Shown one piece after another: positions 45,206 to 55,228 of a stretch of 64,000 nt of DNA (position 1 is the stretch's first letter; every line of letters starts with the position of its first letter). The translations under genes and the position numbers were made by a program. The stretch spans positions 186,001 to 250,000 of the forward strand of contig CAVQIT010000004.1 of NCBI GenBank assembly GCA_963712655.1. The letters are read 5' to 3'. The notes beneath the pieces are model-generated. The model was not told where the DNA came from. It did not search any database and saw only the letters and a program-made list of their open reading frames with translations. Source of the DNA: Pollutimonas sp963712655. Lineage in GTDB: Bacteria; Pseudomonadota; Gammaproteobacteria; Burkholderiales; Burkholderiaceae_B.

Positions 45206-46093
45206 ATGCAACGTTTTTTCCCCGCTTTAGTCGGCCTGGTCATTTTCCTGGCTATTCTGTCCTCGTGCGTGTTCGTGGTCCGAGAACGCGATGCCGCCCT
45301 GGTTTTTGCTTTGGGCGAGGTGCGCGACACCATTACCGAGCCTGGGCTGTATTTCAAGTTTCCGCCACCGTTTGAAAACGTGGTGCGCCTCGACAAACGC
45401 CTGCAAACCATAGAAACCAACGACCCGGAACGCATTCAAACCGCCGAAAAGAAAAACCTGCTGATCGATTCTTTCGTGAAGTGGCGTATTGCCGATCCGC
45501 GCTTGTTTTATGTCACTTTCGGGGCCAACGATCGCGCGGCCGTCGAGCGCTTGCAGGCCCAGATTCGCGATGCGCTGAATGCCTCGGTCAACGTGCGCAC
45601 CGTGAAAGAAGTCGTTTCCAACGAACGCGACACCATCATGAAAGAAGTGCTGACGACGGTCGAGGCTCGCGCCAAACCCTTGGGCGTCCAGGTGCTCGAC
45701 GTGCGCTTGCGCCGCATCGATTTCGCGCCTGAAATTTCCGAGTCGGTATACCGGCGCATGGAAGCTGAGCGCAAGCAAGAGGCCAACCGCCTGCGCGCCA
45801 CCGGCGCCGCCGACAGCGAACGGATCCGCGCGCAGGCCGATCGCCAGCGCCAGGAGCTTTTGGCCAAGGCTTATGCCCAGGCGCAAGGCATCAAAGGCCA
45901 GGGCGAAGCCAGTGCTTCCGCGCTTTACTCTCAAGCCTATGGCAAGAACCCCGAGTTCTACGAACTGTACAAAAGCCTGGAAGGTTACCGCGCCGCGTTC
46001 TCGGGTTCCAACGACACCTTGGTTCTCAGCCCCAAATCCGACTTCTTCAAGTTCTGGAATTCGCCAAATGGGGTCAAGCCCGCCGCGCCATAA
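45206..46093 (+). CDS. hflC: FtsH protease modulator HflC
   Basis: The 295-residue product has an N-terminal transmembrane helix (LVGLVIFLAILSSCVFVV) and a band-7 domain (GLYFKFPPPFENVVRLDKR). A long charged coiled-coil region (RRMEAERKQEANRLRATGA) precedes the conserved KSDFFKFW end. It is the partner of HflK, and the gene begins 9 bp after hflK behind an AGGAGG-like ribosome-binding site. Confidence 0.95.
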   Translation: MQRFFPALVGLVIFLAILSSCVFVVRERDAALVFALGEVRDTITEPGLYFKFPPPFENVVRLDKRLQTIETNDPERIQTAEKKNLLIDSFVKWRIADPRLFYVTFGANDRAAVERLQAQIRDALNASVNVRTVKEVVSNERDTIMKEVLTTVEARAKPLGVQVLDVRLRRIDFAPEISESVYRRMEAERKQEANRLRATGAADSERIRAQADRQRQELLAKAYAQAQGIKGQGEASASALYSQAYGKNPEFYELYKSLEGYRAAFSGSNDTLVLSPKSDFFKFWNSPNGVKPAAP

Positions 46094-46243
46094 GGGCGGC
46101 GGTGTCGGGTTACGCGCTCCTGGCGCGTAATCCGGGGCCTGGCGCTGGTCAATCCACCGGTTTTGGCGCCGGCCATCCTCCGGTTTCCTTATTCGATTCT
46201 ATCGTTTATACTATCGCGTAAGTTTGGTTTATCTTTTTACCGC

Positions 46244-46281
46244 AAGCGACTTGGCGGGCTTACGCCCCAAGTCGCTTTTTG
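46244..46281 (+). terminator. Intrinsic terminator between hflC and hisZ
   Basis: AAGCGACTTGG and CCAAGTCGCTT form an 11-bp perfect stem followed by a T-run. Confidence 0.8.
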
Positions 46282-46323
46282 TTTGGCAGTGTTTTTTGCA
46301 ATGGTATTTTTCAGGGCCGCATG

Positions 46324-47487
46324 ATGTCCAATTGGTTGTTGCCGGAAAGTCTGGCCGATATTTTGCCCGCCGAGGCGCGCCGTATCGAAGAATTGCGCCG
46401 CAATTTGCTGGACCTGTATCGCACATATGGCTTCGAGCTCGTCGCCCCGCCCTTGGTCGAATATATCGATTCCCTGCTTTCGGGCACAGGCGGCGCGCTT
46501 AATCTGCGCACCTGCAAGCTGGTCGACCAGATATCGGGCCGCACCCTGGGCGTGCGCGCCGACATGACGCCGCAGGTTTCGCGCATCGATGCTCATTTGC
46601 TGAATCGTCAAGGCGTGACCCGCCTGTGCTATTGTGGATCGGTGCTGCATGCCAGGCCCGCGGGCCTGTTGTCCGATCGCGAGCTGCTGCAAATCGGGGC
46701 TGAAATCTTCGGCCATGCCGGGGTGGAAGCCGATATCGAAATTCTCGAGCTGGCCCTTGAAAGCGTAAAGCAGGCCGGCGTGGCCACGGCGCGCCTGGAT
46801 TTGAACCATCCAGGAATAGGCAGGGCTGTCATCGACTCCGACCCGGCGCTGGCCGGCGCCGCCGACGATATCTTCGATCTGCTCAGCACCAAAGATATTC
46901 CCGCCCTGGCCGTTTTGGGCGCGCGTTTTCCGGGCGTGCAGCCGGTAACCCTGCGGGCCTTGCTCGACCTGGCGTCGCTTTATGGCGGCACCGAAGTCAT
47001 CGCCAAGGCGCGCAAGATATTGCCGGCCTTGCCTGGGCTGGTGGCTGGCCTGGACGACCTCGAAATCCTGGTTCGCGCGCTGCCCGCGCACGAATTCAGC
47101 GTGGACCTGGCCGATATGGGCAGCGGCTATGGCTACCATTCCGGCGTGGTGTTTTCCATCTACGCCGAAGGCTGGCACGACGCTCTGGTCAAAGGGGGGC
47201 GCTACGATGGCGTAGCCAAGGCTTTCGGCCGTTCGCGTCCCGCCACTGGCTTCAGCCTGGATTTGCGTAAATTGTCATCCGGCTTGCCCCCCGCCCAAAC
47301 GGTCAAGGCAATACGCGCCCCTTGGGGCACCGAAACCGCGCTGGTGGCCGCGTTGCGCGAATTGCGCGCCGCCGGCCAGATCGTTGTACAAGTTTTGCCA
47401 GGGCAAGCGCATCATCTGGACGAATTCACCGTGGACCGGGAACTGGTTCTGGATAACGGGGCATGGAAGGTAAGGGCGATTCAGTAG
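46324..47487 (+). CDS. hisZ: ATP phosphoribosyltransferase regulatory subunit HisZ
   Basis: The 387-residue product is a HisRS paralogue that lacks tRNA-charging parts and activates the short form of HisG at the first step of histidine synthesis. NWLLPESLADILPAEARRIEELR and LGVRADMTPQVSRIDAHLL mark the family. Two adjacent ATGs (46321, 46324) are possible starts. It comes just before purA, as I recall for Bordetella. Confidence 0.93.
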   Translation: MSNWLLPESLADILPAEARRIEELRRNLLDLYRTYGFELVAPPLVEYIDSLLSGTGGALNLRTCKLVDQISGRTLGVRADMTPQVSRIDAHLLNRQGVTRLCYCGSVLHARPAGLLSDRELLQIGAEIFGHAGVEADIEILELALESVKQAGVATARLDLNHPGIGRAVIDSDPALAGAADDIFDLLSTKDIPALAVLGARFPGVQPVTLRALLDLASLYGGTEVIAKARKILPALPGLVAGLDDLEILVRALPAHEFSVDLADMGSGYGYHSGVVFSIYAEGWHDALVKGGRYDGVAKAFGRSRPATGFSLDLRKLSSGLPPAQTVKAIRAPWGTETALVAALRELRAAGQIVVQVLPGQAHHLDEFTVDRELVLDNGAWKVRAIQ

Positions 47488-47572
47488 TCCGCATCGGCGG
47501 GCAGCTTTATCGCATGATTTGAACCTGCTTTGGCCTTGCGTGTAGTGGGCCGAAACTTTTTTGATACGTAAC

Positions 47573-48868
47573 ATGAGCAAGAATATTGTGGTGATAGGCA
47601 CCCAGTGGGGTGACGAAGGCAAGGGAAAGATCGTCGACTGGCTGGCCGAGTCGGCCCAGGGCGTGGTCCGCTTCCAGGGTGGTCACAATGCGGGGCACAC
47701 GCTCTGGATCAATGGCAAGAAGACCATTCTTCGCCTGATTCCGTCCGGCATCATGCATCCCCATGTCACATGCTATATAGGCAATGGCGTAGTGCTGTCT
47801 CCCGACGCTCTGCTCAAGGAAATCGCCGAGCTGGAAGCCATCGGCCTGGATGTGCGTTCGCGTTTGCAGATATCGCCGGCCTGCCCGCTGATTCTTCCCT
47901 ATCACATTGCGCTGGACCAGGCGCGCGAAGCGCGCAAGGGCGAGGGCAAGATAGGCACCACCGGCCGCGGCATCGGTCCTGCATACGAAGACAAGGTAGG
48001 ACGCCGCGCGCTGCGGGTGCAAGATCTCTACGATCCCGCCATTTTCGATGAAAAGCTGGCCGACGTGCTGGACTTCCATAATTTCGTGCTGACCCAGTAC
48101 CTGGGCGGCAAGGCGGTTTCGGCCGACGAGGTGCGCGACCAGGCGATGGCGTTGGCCCCTGTGCTGCGTCCGATGGTGGCCGATGTCTCCAGCAATCTGC
48201 ATATTGCCCAGAAAGCGGGGCATAGCCTGCTGTTCGAGGGCGCGCAGGGCGCCTTGCTGGATATCGATCATGGCACCTATCCCTTTGTCACCAGCAGCAA
48301 TTGCGTCGCTGGCGCGGCCTCGGCTGGCGCCGGGGTTGGGCCGCAGTCGCTCAATTATGTGCTTGGCATCGCCAAGGCCTATACCACGCGTGTCGGCTCG
48401 GGCCCGTTTCCCACCGAACTGCTGGACGATACCGGCGCGCGCCTGGCCACGGTTGGCAAGGAGTTCGGTTCGGTTACGGGGCGTCCGCGCCGTTGCGGCT
48501 GGTTCGACGGCGCGGCCATGAAGCGTTCGGTCATGATCAACGGCATATCGGGGCTGTGCATTACCAAGCTCGATGTGCTCGATGGCGTCGAGCAAATCAA
48601 AATAGGCGTGGGCTATCGCTACAAGGGCGAATTCCTTGACGTGCTGCCGTATGGCGCGCATGCCGCCGCCGAAGCCGAGCCCGTTCTGGAAGAAATGGCC
48701 GGCTGGACGGAGTCCACGGTGGGCATTACCGAATACGACAAGCTGCCGGTCAACGCGCGCCGCTACCTGGAACGTATCGCCGAAGTGTGCGATGTCGCGA
48801 TCGATATGGTTTCCACCGGCCCGGATCGCCTGGAAACCATTGTGCTGCGCCATCCCTTCAAGGGCTAA
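47573..48868 (+). CDS. purA: Adenylosuccinate synthetase PurA
   Basis: The 431-residue product joins IMP and aspartate using GTP, the first committed step to AMP. The start region GTQWGDEGKGKIVDWLAE, GGHNAGHT, GTTGRGIGPAYEDK and VTGRPRRCGWFDG are diagnostic. The start at 47573 is chosen over an ATG 4 codons upstream because SKNIVVIGTQWG is the conserved start. A terminator-like hairpin follows. Confidence 0.97.
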   Translation: MSKNIVVIGTQWGDEGKGKIVDWLAESAQGVVRFQGGHNAGHTLWINGKKTILRLIPSGIMHPHVTCYIGNGVVLSPDALLKEIAELEAIGLDVRSRLQISPACPLILPYHIALDQAREARKGEGKIGTTGRGIGPAYEDKVGRRALRVQDLYDPAIFDEKLADVLDFHNFVLTQYLGGKAVSADEVRDQAMALAPVLRPMVADVSSNLHIAQKAGHSLLFEGAQGALLDIDHGTYPFVTSSNCVAGAASAGAGVGPQSLNYVLGIAKAYTTRVGSGPFPTELLDDTGARLATVGKEFGSVTGRPRRCGWFDGAAMKRSVMINGISGLCITKLDVLDGVEQIKIGVGYRYKGEFLDVLPYGAHAAAEAEPVLEEMAGWTESTVGITEYDKLPVNARRYLERIAEVCDVAIDMVSTGPDRLETIVLRHPFKG

Positions 48869-48937
48869 GCCGGCCGCGGCGCCGGATGGCCCGCATACGG
48901 ACCCGGCGCTTCGCCGGACCCTGCCGTTGGAATGAAA

Positions 48938-48969
48938 GCCCCGAGATTTTGCAAGAGATCCGGGGTTTT
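48938..48969 (+). terminator. Probable terminator after purA
   Basis: AAAGCCCCG and CGGGGTTTT face each other across a 17-base loop, ending in a short T-run. Confidence 0.55.
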
Positions 48970-49050
48970 CCGCCACTGGCTTTGCGCTATTCGCCAGCCG
49001 GTTTATCATGACGCACTTTCAAAACAATAATCTACAGGAACCACCGCCTT

Positions 49051-49590
49051 ATGAGCCATCCAAGCACCGACTCCGACTACTGGGTTAGCTGGGACCAATA
49101 CCATGCCCTTATCGAGCGTCTTGCCTTGACCGTTCATGAGTCGGGCTGGGGTTTCGACAAAATAGTATGCCTGGCGCGCGGCGGGGTTCGTGTCGGCGAT
49201 GTGCTGTCGCGTATTTACGACGTGCCGCTGGGAATTCTGGCAACCAGCAGCTACCGCGAGGCCGCCGGCAAGCAGCAGGGCGAACTGGATATTGCCCAAT
49301 TCATTACGATTACCCGCGGCACCCTGGACGGCCGGGTGCTGCTGGTTGACGACATGGTCGACACCGGCTTGACATTCAACCGTGTCCGCGATCATCTTTT
49401 GTCACAGTTTCCGGCTATTACCGAACTCAAGACCGCTGTGTTATGGTGGAAAGGGCATTCCAAGGCGACGCCGGATTTCTGTGTCGAGAAACTGCCGACC
49501 AATCCCTGGATACACCAGCCTTTCGAAGACTACGACAGCATTCGCCCCAGCCAGCTCGAGGCCTGGATGCGCAAGGGCCTGCGTAACTGA
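49051..49590 (+). CDS. Purine phosphoribosyltransferase
   Basis: The 179-residue type I phosphoribosyltransferase has the PRPP-binding motif VLLVDDMVDTGLT near residue 95 and an early LARGGVRVGDVLSRI loop. Close relatives are annotated as xanthine or hypoxanthine phosphoribosyltransferases. Purine salvage fits its position after purA, but the base specificity cannot be read from the sequence. Confidence 0.82.
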   Translation: MSHPSTDSDYWVSWDQYHALIERLALTVHESGWGFDKIVCLARGGVRVGDVLSRIYDVPLGILATSSYREAAGKQQGELDIAQFITITRGTLDGRVLLVDDMVDTGLTFNRVRDHLLSQFPAITELKTAVLWWKGHSKATPDFCVEKLPTNPWIHQPFEDYDSIRPSQLEAWMRKGLRN

Positions 49591-49707
49591 ATCGCCACGC
49601 ATATCAGCGGGTTCCTGCTTTTAATCTAGCCACAGGCAATCTTTTCGTGCTAAACTCTTAGGTTGTCGTTAATACCCACTAATTTAACCTGCAAGGCTTA
49701 AGATTAC

Positions 49708-49920
49708 ATGCCTATCGTTCGTCTGAAAGAAAACGAGCCGTTTGAAGCCGCATTGCGCCGCTTTAAGCGCACTATCGAAAAAATTGGTCTCTTGACCGAA
49801 TTGCGCGCGCGCGAATTTTACGAAAAGCCTACCGCCGAACGTAAACGCAAGCATGCCGCGGCCGTCAAGCGCCATTACAAACGCATCCGCAGCCAACAAC
49901 TGCCTCCGCGTCTGTATTGA
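49708..49920 (+). CDS. rpsU: 30S ribosomal protein S21
   Basis: The 70-residue basic protein begins MPIVRLKENEPFEAALRRFK, the S21 signature. It starts the rpsU-dnaG-rpoD macromolecular synthesis block, and its stop codon directly abuts the dnaG start. Confidence 0.97.
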   Translation: MPIVRLKENEPFEAALRRFKRTIEKIGLLTELRAREFYEKPTAERKRKHAAAVKRHYKRIRSQQLPPRLY

Positions 49921-51846
49921 TTGATACCTGAATCATTTGTTCAGGATCTTCTCGCCCGAGTAGATGTTGTTGACGTCGTCGGGCGATACGTACAGTTGCG
50001 CAAGGGTGGGGCCAATTTACTTGGCCTTTGCCCGTTTCACAACGAAAAAAGCCCCTCTTTCACGGTAAGCCCGACCAAGCAGTTTTATCATTGCTTTGGC
50101 TGCGGAGCACATGGCAGCGCCATTACTTTCCTGATCGAGCATACCGGTGCCAGTTTTCCCGAGGCCGTGCGCAGTCTTGCCGCGAGCTCCGGCATGACGG
50201 TTCCCGAAGAAGCCCGCAGTCCCCGCCAGCGCGTTGCCGACAAGGTTCGTAAAGACGAAGTCTCGCGCCAGCAGCAAATATTGGACATGGCGCAGGCGCA
50301 CTATGTACGCGAGCTCAAAGGCTCGCGCAGCGCCATCCAGTACTTGAAGCAGCGCGGCTTGTCCGGCGAAACCGCCGCCCGCTTCGGGCTGGGCTGGTCG
50401 GGTTCGGACAGGCGCGGCCTGTCGACCGTATTTCCCCTTTATGACGATCCTCTGCTGGTCGAGTCGGGTCTGGTCATCGAAGCGGAGGACGGCCGCCGCT
50501 ATGATCGCTTCCGCGAGCGGGTCATGTTCCCGATTCGCAATCAGCGCGGGAATTTGATCGGCTTCGGCGGACGCATCATAGGCAAGGGCGAGCCCAAATA
50601 CCTGAATTCGCCTGAAACCTCCTTGTTTTCCAAAGGCCACGAACTCTATGGCTTGTGGGAAGGGCGCAGCGGCATTCGCACCGAAGGCTATGTCCTGGTA
50701 GTCGAAGGCTATATGGATGTGGTCGGGCTGGCGCATCATGGCCTGGGCAATGCGGTGGCCACGCTGGGTACGGCCACCACACCCGCGCATATACAGAAGC
50801 TGCTGCGTGCAAGCCACAAAATCGTGTTCAGCTTCGATGGCGATAAAGCAGGCAGGCGGGCCGCCTGGCGCGCTTTGAATACCTGCTTGCCGCTGGTGCG
50901 TGACGATGTGGCCATGCGTTTTCTGTTTTTACCGGCCGAGCATGACCCCGATTCCTACATACGGGAATATGGCAACGAAGCCTTCAAGGCCACGGTGGCC
51001 GAAGCGGTTCCGTTGTCGCGTTTCATGCTCGATGAGCTTGCTTCGCATCATGCCATGAACGAGGCGGAGGGCCGGGCGGCTTGCGTGCACGAGGCCAAGC
51101 CTATGCTGGCCGCGCTGCCGGAGGGCACGCTGCGCGTCCAGATCGAACGCGAATTCGCCAAGCTGGTGCTGTTGACGCCGGAAGAGCTCAGCCAGATACT
51201 GGCCGAAGTTCCCGCGCCGGCGCCATCCGAGCCGGTAGCTTATAAGCAAGCCGCTGCGCGTCCCGATGCATCGTTCGAGGCCGGCGGCGACGAGCCGCCC
51301 GGTTTCATGGATGCGCCCATGTTCGAGCATGACGATTATGGGTCTTACGATGCGGGCGACGCGGCGCCGGACTCGTTTCCCCGGGGCAAGCCGGCAGCCT
51401 CGCGCGGCAACAAAGCGCGCACGGTTACGCCCATGGCCAAACGGCTGTTGCGTTTATTGCTGGCGCATCCCGAGCTGGTGTCCAGTTTGGGCGACCAGCA
51501 GCTTGAAATCCTGGAGCAAGGCCCCCATCTAGTGTTGGTAAGAGACCTGATCGCATTGGCCCATGCCAGCGGCGCCCGCCATGCGGGAGCCTTGTTGCAG
51601 GCCGCCGAGCCGGGCAGCGACCTGGAAGGCGTGCTGGCTTCGGTAAGTCTCGAATTATTGGCCCAGGAAGATCTGCCTGATCCGCAGTCCGAATGGACAG
51701 ATGCCATGCGGCGCATAGAACTGGAGGCTATCAAGGCTGAACAGTTGAGTTTGATCGACGCTGGTTTGAAAGACGATGAATCTCGAAAGAGATATCACGA
51801 ATTGACGCGACGAATTGCCCTGCTAAGTAGTGCGTCTTCGCGTTGA
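49921..51846 (+). CDS. dnaG: DNA primase DnaG
   Basis: The 641-residue primase has the CHC2 zinc motif (Cys37, His40, Cys58, Cys61 in CPFH...CFGC), the RNA polymerase core with TOPRIM motifs VVEGYMDVVGLAHHG and FDGDKAGRRAAWR, and a C-terminal DnaB-binding helical domain. It starts with TTG at 49921 (TTG ATA CCT), immediately after the rpsU stop, giving the canonical MIPESFVQDLL. The weak start and zero spacing imply translational coupling that keeps primase low. Confidence 0.96.
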   Translation: MIPESFVQDLLARVDVVDVVGRYVQLRKGGANLLGLCPFHNEKSPSFTVSPTKQFYHCFGCGAHGSAITFLIEHTGASFPEAVRSLAASSGMTVPEEARSPRQRVADKVRKDEVSRQQQILDMAQAHYVRELKGSRSAIQYLKQRGLSGETAARFGLGWSGSDRRGLSTVFPLYDDPLLVESGLVIEAEDGRRYDRFRERVMFPIRNQRGNLIGFGGRIIGKGEPKYLNSPETSLFSKGHELYGLWEGRSGIRTEGYVLVVEGYMDVVGLAHHGLGNAVATLGTATTPAHIQKLLRASHKIVFSFDGDKAGRRAAWRALNTCLPLVRDDVAMRFLFLPAEHDPDSYIREYGNEAFKATVAEAVPLSRFMLDELASHHAMNEAEGRAACVHEAKPMLAALPEGTLRVQIEREFAKLVLLTPEELSQILAEVPAPAPSEPVAYKQAAARPDASFEAGGDEPPGFMDAPMFEHDDYGSYDAGDAAPDSFPRGKPAASRGNKARTVTPMAKRLLRLLLAHPELVSSLGDQQLEILEQGPHLVLVRDLIALAHASGARHAGALLQAAEPGSDLEGVLASVSLELLAQEDLPDPQSEWTDAMRRIELEAIKAEQLSLIDAGLKDDESRKRYHELTRRIALLSSASSR

Positions 51847-52089
51847 GTGCTGTAAAATTGAGAGTTTTCGCAACGCCTAGGCATATATTTGCATAATAAT
51901 GGTGTTTGTAACCGGCTAGCCCCCTTTGCCTTGCAACGAACTACGTCAAGGATTATTTTATACGGGCTGCTATGGTCGGCATCAGCGTTACCCGCAACAT
52001 ATGCTCATTTTTTGCGATAAGTAAGTTCTGCCCTGCAACACTCGTTGGCTTTTGGCCGACCGAGTGATTTTGCGCCTACGGAAGCGACT

Positions 52090-54334
52090 ATGACCCAAAG
52101 TACTGGTAAAACCCCCCTGGCAGTTGAACAAACTGCGAAAAAAGCTAAAACTGTTGCCGCGACCAAAAGTGTTGCGAAAACAACAGTGAAAGTCGGGGAT
52201 GGTGTTACGGCAGAAGCCTCTGCTGCGAAGAAAGCCGCAGTCAAGAAAACCGCTGCCGCCGCGGTAGTCAAGAAGGCCGCCGAGGCCGGCGCGCCCGAAC
52301 CCAAGAAAACAAAGACGGCAGCCCGCGCAGTGCCTACAGGCCGTCGTCCCGGCCGTCCCGCCAAGAACGCCAATAACGATTCCGCCGACTTCAATGACGA
52401 CGATACCGGCGACGCCGAGGTCATCCCCGATCTCAAGCCTCTGCCCAAGCGCGGCGGCAAGCGCGCCAAGGGCGACAAAGACGTGCCGGCCCGCAACCAG
52501 ATGACGCCTGAAGAACAAGAGGCCCGCCGCAACCGCCTGAAAGTGCTGATCAAGCTGGGCAAGGATCGCGGCTACCTTACCTACGGCGAAATCAACGACC
52601 ATTTGCCCGACGATCTGGTCGATGCCGAAGCCATCGACGGCATTATCAGCACGTTCAGCGATATGGGCATCTCGGTCTACGACCAGGCGCCCGATGCTGA
52701 TGCGCTGCTCATGAGCGATAACGCGCCGGTTGCCACCAGCGACGACGACGTCGAAGACGAAGCCGAAGCCGCCTTGACCACGGTCGATTCCGATTTCGGC
52801 CGCACGACCGACCCGGTGCGCATGTATATGCGGGAAATGGGCACGGTCGAACTGCTCACTCGCGAAGGCGAAATCGAAATCGCCAAGCGCATCGAAGACG
52901 GCCTCAAGCATATGGTCATGGCCATTGCCGCCTGCCCAACCACCATCAATGAAATCCTGCAATATGTGCAGCGCGTGCGCGACGGGGCGGCGCAAATCGA
53001 CGAAGTCGTGGACGGCCTGATCGACCAGGAAGGCGAAGAATACGCCGGTGCCGGCGTGTCCGTCGACAACGACGAAAACGAAGACGGCCCGGCCGGCGGC
53101 ATGAGCAGCAAGCAGCTTGAATACCTGCGCGCCACGGCGCTCAAGAAGTTCGAAACCATAGGCGTGTGGTTCGACAAAATGCGCAAGGCGTTCGAACGCG
53201 ACGGCTACCAGGCCCAGGAATACATCCAGGCCCAGGAGGCCATCCTGAACGAACTGATGGGCGTACGGTTCACGGCCAAAATGGTCGAAAAACTGGCCGA
53301 CACCCTGCGCGAGCAAGTGGGCGAAGTGCGCAAGCTCGAACGCGCGGTCTTGAATGCCTGCGTGGATCGCGCCGGTATGCCGCGCGCTTATTTCATCAAG
53401 GCTTTTCCAGGCAACGAAACCAATCTCGAATGGGTCCTGGGCGAAGTCTCGGGTGGGCATGCCTACTCCGAAACGCTGGAGCGCCACATTCCGGCGGTGC
53501 AGGAAATCCAGCAAAAGCTGATCGATCTGCAGACGGCTGTCGTGCTGCCGCTGAAAGACCTCAAAGACGTCAACAAGCGCATGGCCACCGGCGAGGCCAA
53601 GGCTCGCAAGGCCAAGCGCGAAATGACCGAAGCCAACTTGCGCCTGGTTATCTCGATCGCCAAGAAATACACGAATCGCGGCTTGCAGTTCCTGGACCTG
53701 ATCCAAGAGGGCAATATCGGCCTGATGAAAGCGGTGGATAAATTCGAATATCGCCGCGGCTACAAGTTTTCCACCTATGCCACATGGTGGATCCGCCAGG
53801 CCATTACGCGTTCCATCGCCGATCAGGCGCGCACTATCCGTATTCCGGTGCACATGATTGAAACGATCAATAAAATGAATCGCATCAATCGCCAGATCCT
53901 GCAGGAAACCGGGGCCGAGCCCGATCCGGCTACCCTCGCGCAAAAAATGGACATGCCGGAAGACAAGGTCCGCAAAATCCTCAAGATCGCCAAAGAGCCT
54001 ATCTCCATGGAAACCCCCATCGGCGACGATGACGATTCCCATTTGGGCGATTTCATCGAAGACACGGGCACCTTGTCGCCATCCGAATGCGGCTCTGCAT
54101 GGGTCCATGCGCGATGTCGTCAAGGAAGTCCTCGACTCGCTTACGCCGCGCGAAGCCAAGGTGCTGCGCATGCGTTTCGGCATCGAAATGAGCACCGACC
54201 AGACGCTCGAAGAAGTAGGCAAGCAGTTCGACGTAACCCGCGAACGGATTCGCCAGATAGAGGCGAAAGCCTTGCGTAAGCTGCGTCACCCCAGCCGTGC
54301 CGACAAATTGAAAAGCTTCCTGGAAGGGCAGTAG
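52090..54334 (+). CDS. rpoD: Primary sigma factor RpoD (sigma-70), frameshifted near the 3' end
   Basis: The sequence covers a whole group 1 sigma factor of about 748 residues. A Lys/Ala-rich N-terminal extension leads to region 1.1, the non-conserved region, regions 2.1-2.4 (FEYRRGYKFSTYATWWIRQA), region 3 and region 4 (DVTRERIRQIEAKALRKLRH). The frame shifts at 54086-54087: GAATGCG stands where GATGCG would continue into AALHGSMRDVV. As written the first frame stops at 54279 without region 4. rpoD is essential, so one surplus base in the sequence is the simplest explanation. ATG 52090 has GGAAG upstream. Confidence 0.92.
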
Positions 54335-54389
54335 GGCTGCGGCCTATGGATGCGGCGATTGCGCCGTGCCCATAGGCCGGGACCGGCAT

Positions 54390-54424
54390 AGCGGCAACCT
54401 CACAGGGTCTGCCGCTTTTTTTTC
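54390..54424 (+). terminator. Intrinsic terminator after rpoD
   Basis: AGCGGCA and TGCCGCT form a perfect stem with a 13-base loop, followed by eight T. Confidence 0.85.
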
Positions 54425-54550
54425 GCCTGCCGTTTTGTTCCCGGTTCGAATTAGAATAGGCCTGGATTCACTATTGTTTTCCAGCGTCTCGTTTTCAGCG
54501 CGGCCAATGCGGTCGCCAATGCGTATATTTCATTGATCAAAGGACCATTC

Positions 54551-55099
54551 ATGAGCGAAGTTAAAAATATTGCGGTTATTGTCGGCAGCCTGCGCAAAGA
54601 TTCCATCAACCGCAAGGTGGCGCAAACGCTGATGGGCATGGCGCCGGCATCCTTGAATCTCGAGATCGTTGAAATTGGCCATTTGCCGCTTTATAACCAG
54701 GATTTCGATGCGGACTCGCCAGCGTCGTATAGTGATTTCCGCAAGAAAATCGCGAGCATGGACGGGGTGCTGTTTGTTACGCCGGAACATAATCGCTCGA
54801 TACCCGCCGCCATGAAAAATGCTATCGATATCGGTTCGCGGCCATATTCGAAAAGCGTCTGGAATGCCAAGCCCGGCGCCGTGATCAGCGCGTCGCCGTC
54901 CTTGCAGGGCGGCTATGGCGCGAATCACCATCTGCGCCAGTCCCTGGTGTGCCTGAACGTATATTGCATGCCCAATCCGGAAACCTACCTGAGCCAGGCG
55001 GACAAACTGTTCGATCCGGCCGGCGAAGTGACGCAGACCGGTAGCGCTCTGCTTAAACAGTTCATTGATGGCTATGCCGAATGGAGCAAGGCCTGGTAA
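54551..55099 (+). CDS. NAD(P)H-dependent FMN reductase
   Basis: The 182-residue flavodoxin-like protein has the FMN-phosphate loop GSLRKDSINRKVA at the N-terminus and the PEHNRSIPAAMKNAID segment of the ChrR/NADPH-dependent FMN reductase family. Members reduce FMN, quinones or chromate. The start at 54551 (MSEVKNIAVIVGS) is favoured over an ATG six codons upstream. It appears to be a single-gene unit behind the rpoD terminator. Confidence 0.87.
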   Translation: MSEVKNIAVIVGSLRKDSINRKVAQTLMGMAPASLNLEIVEIGHLPLYNQDFDADSPASYSDFRKKIASMDGVLFVTPEHNRSIPAAMKNAIDIGSRPYSKSVWNAKPGAVISASPSLQGGYGANHHLRQSLVCLNVYCMPNPETYLSQADKLFDPAGEVTQTGSALLKQFIDGYAEWSKAW

Positions 55100-55228
55100 A
55101 CCGGCGCATCGCGCTATCGGGCTATGCGCGGGCTTTCGGCTTTAGCTTTGCGCCGGCATGGCGGGCTTGCATCGGCAGGCCGCGGCAATAAATCGCTGAT
55201 ATCGAATCGGCAAAATTTCGGACCTCCA

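Noticed and set aside
51988..54222. 744-residue open frame antisense to rpoD
   Set aside because: Composition mirrors the rpoD codons (His/Phe/Ala-rich); rpoD motifs are clear on the plus strand.
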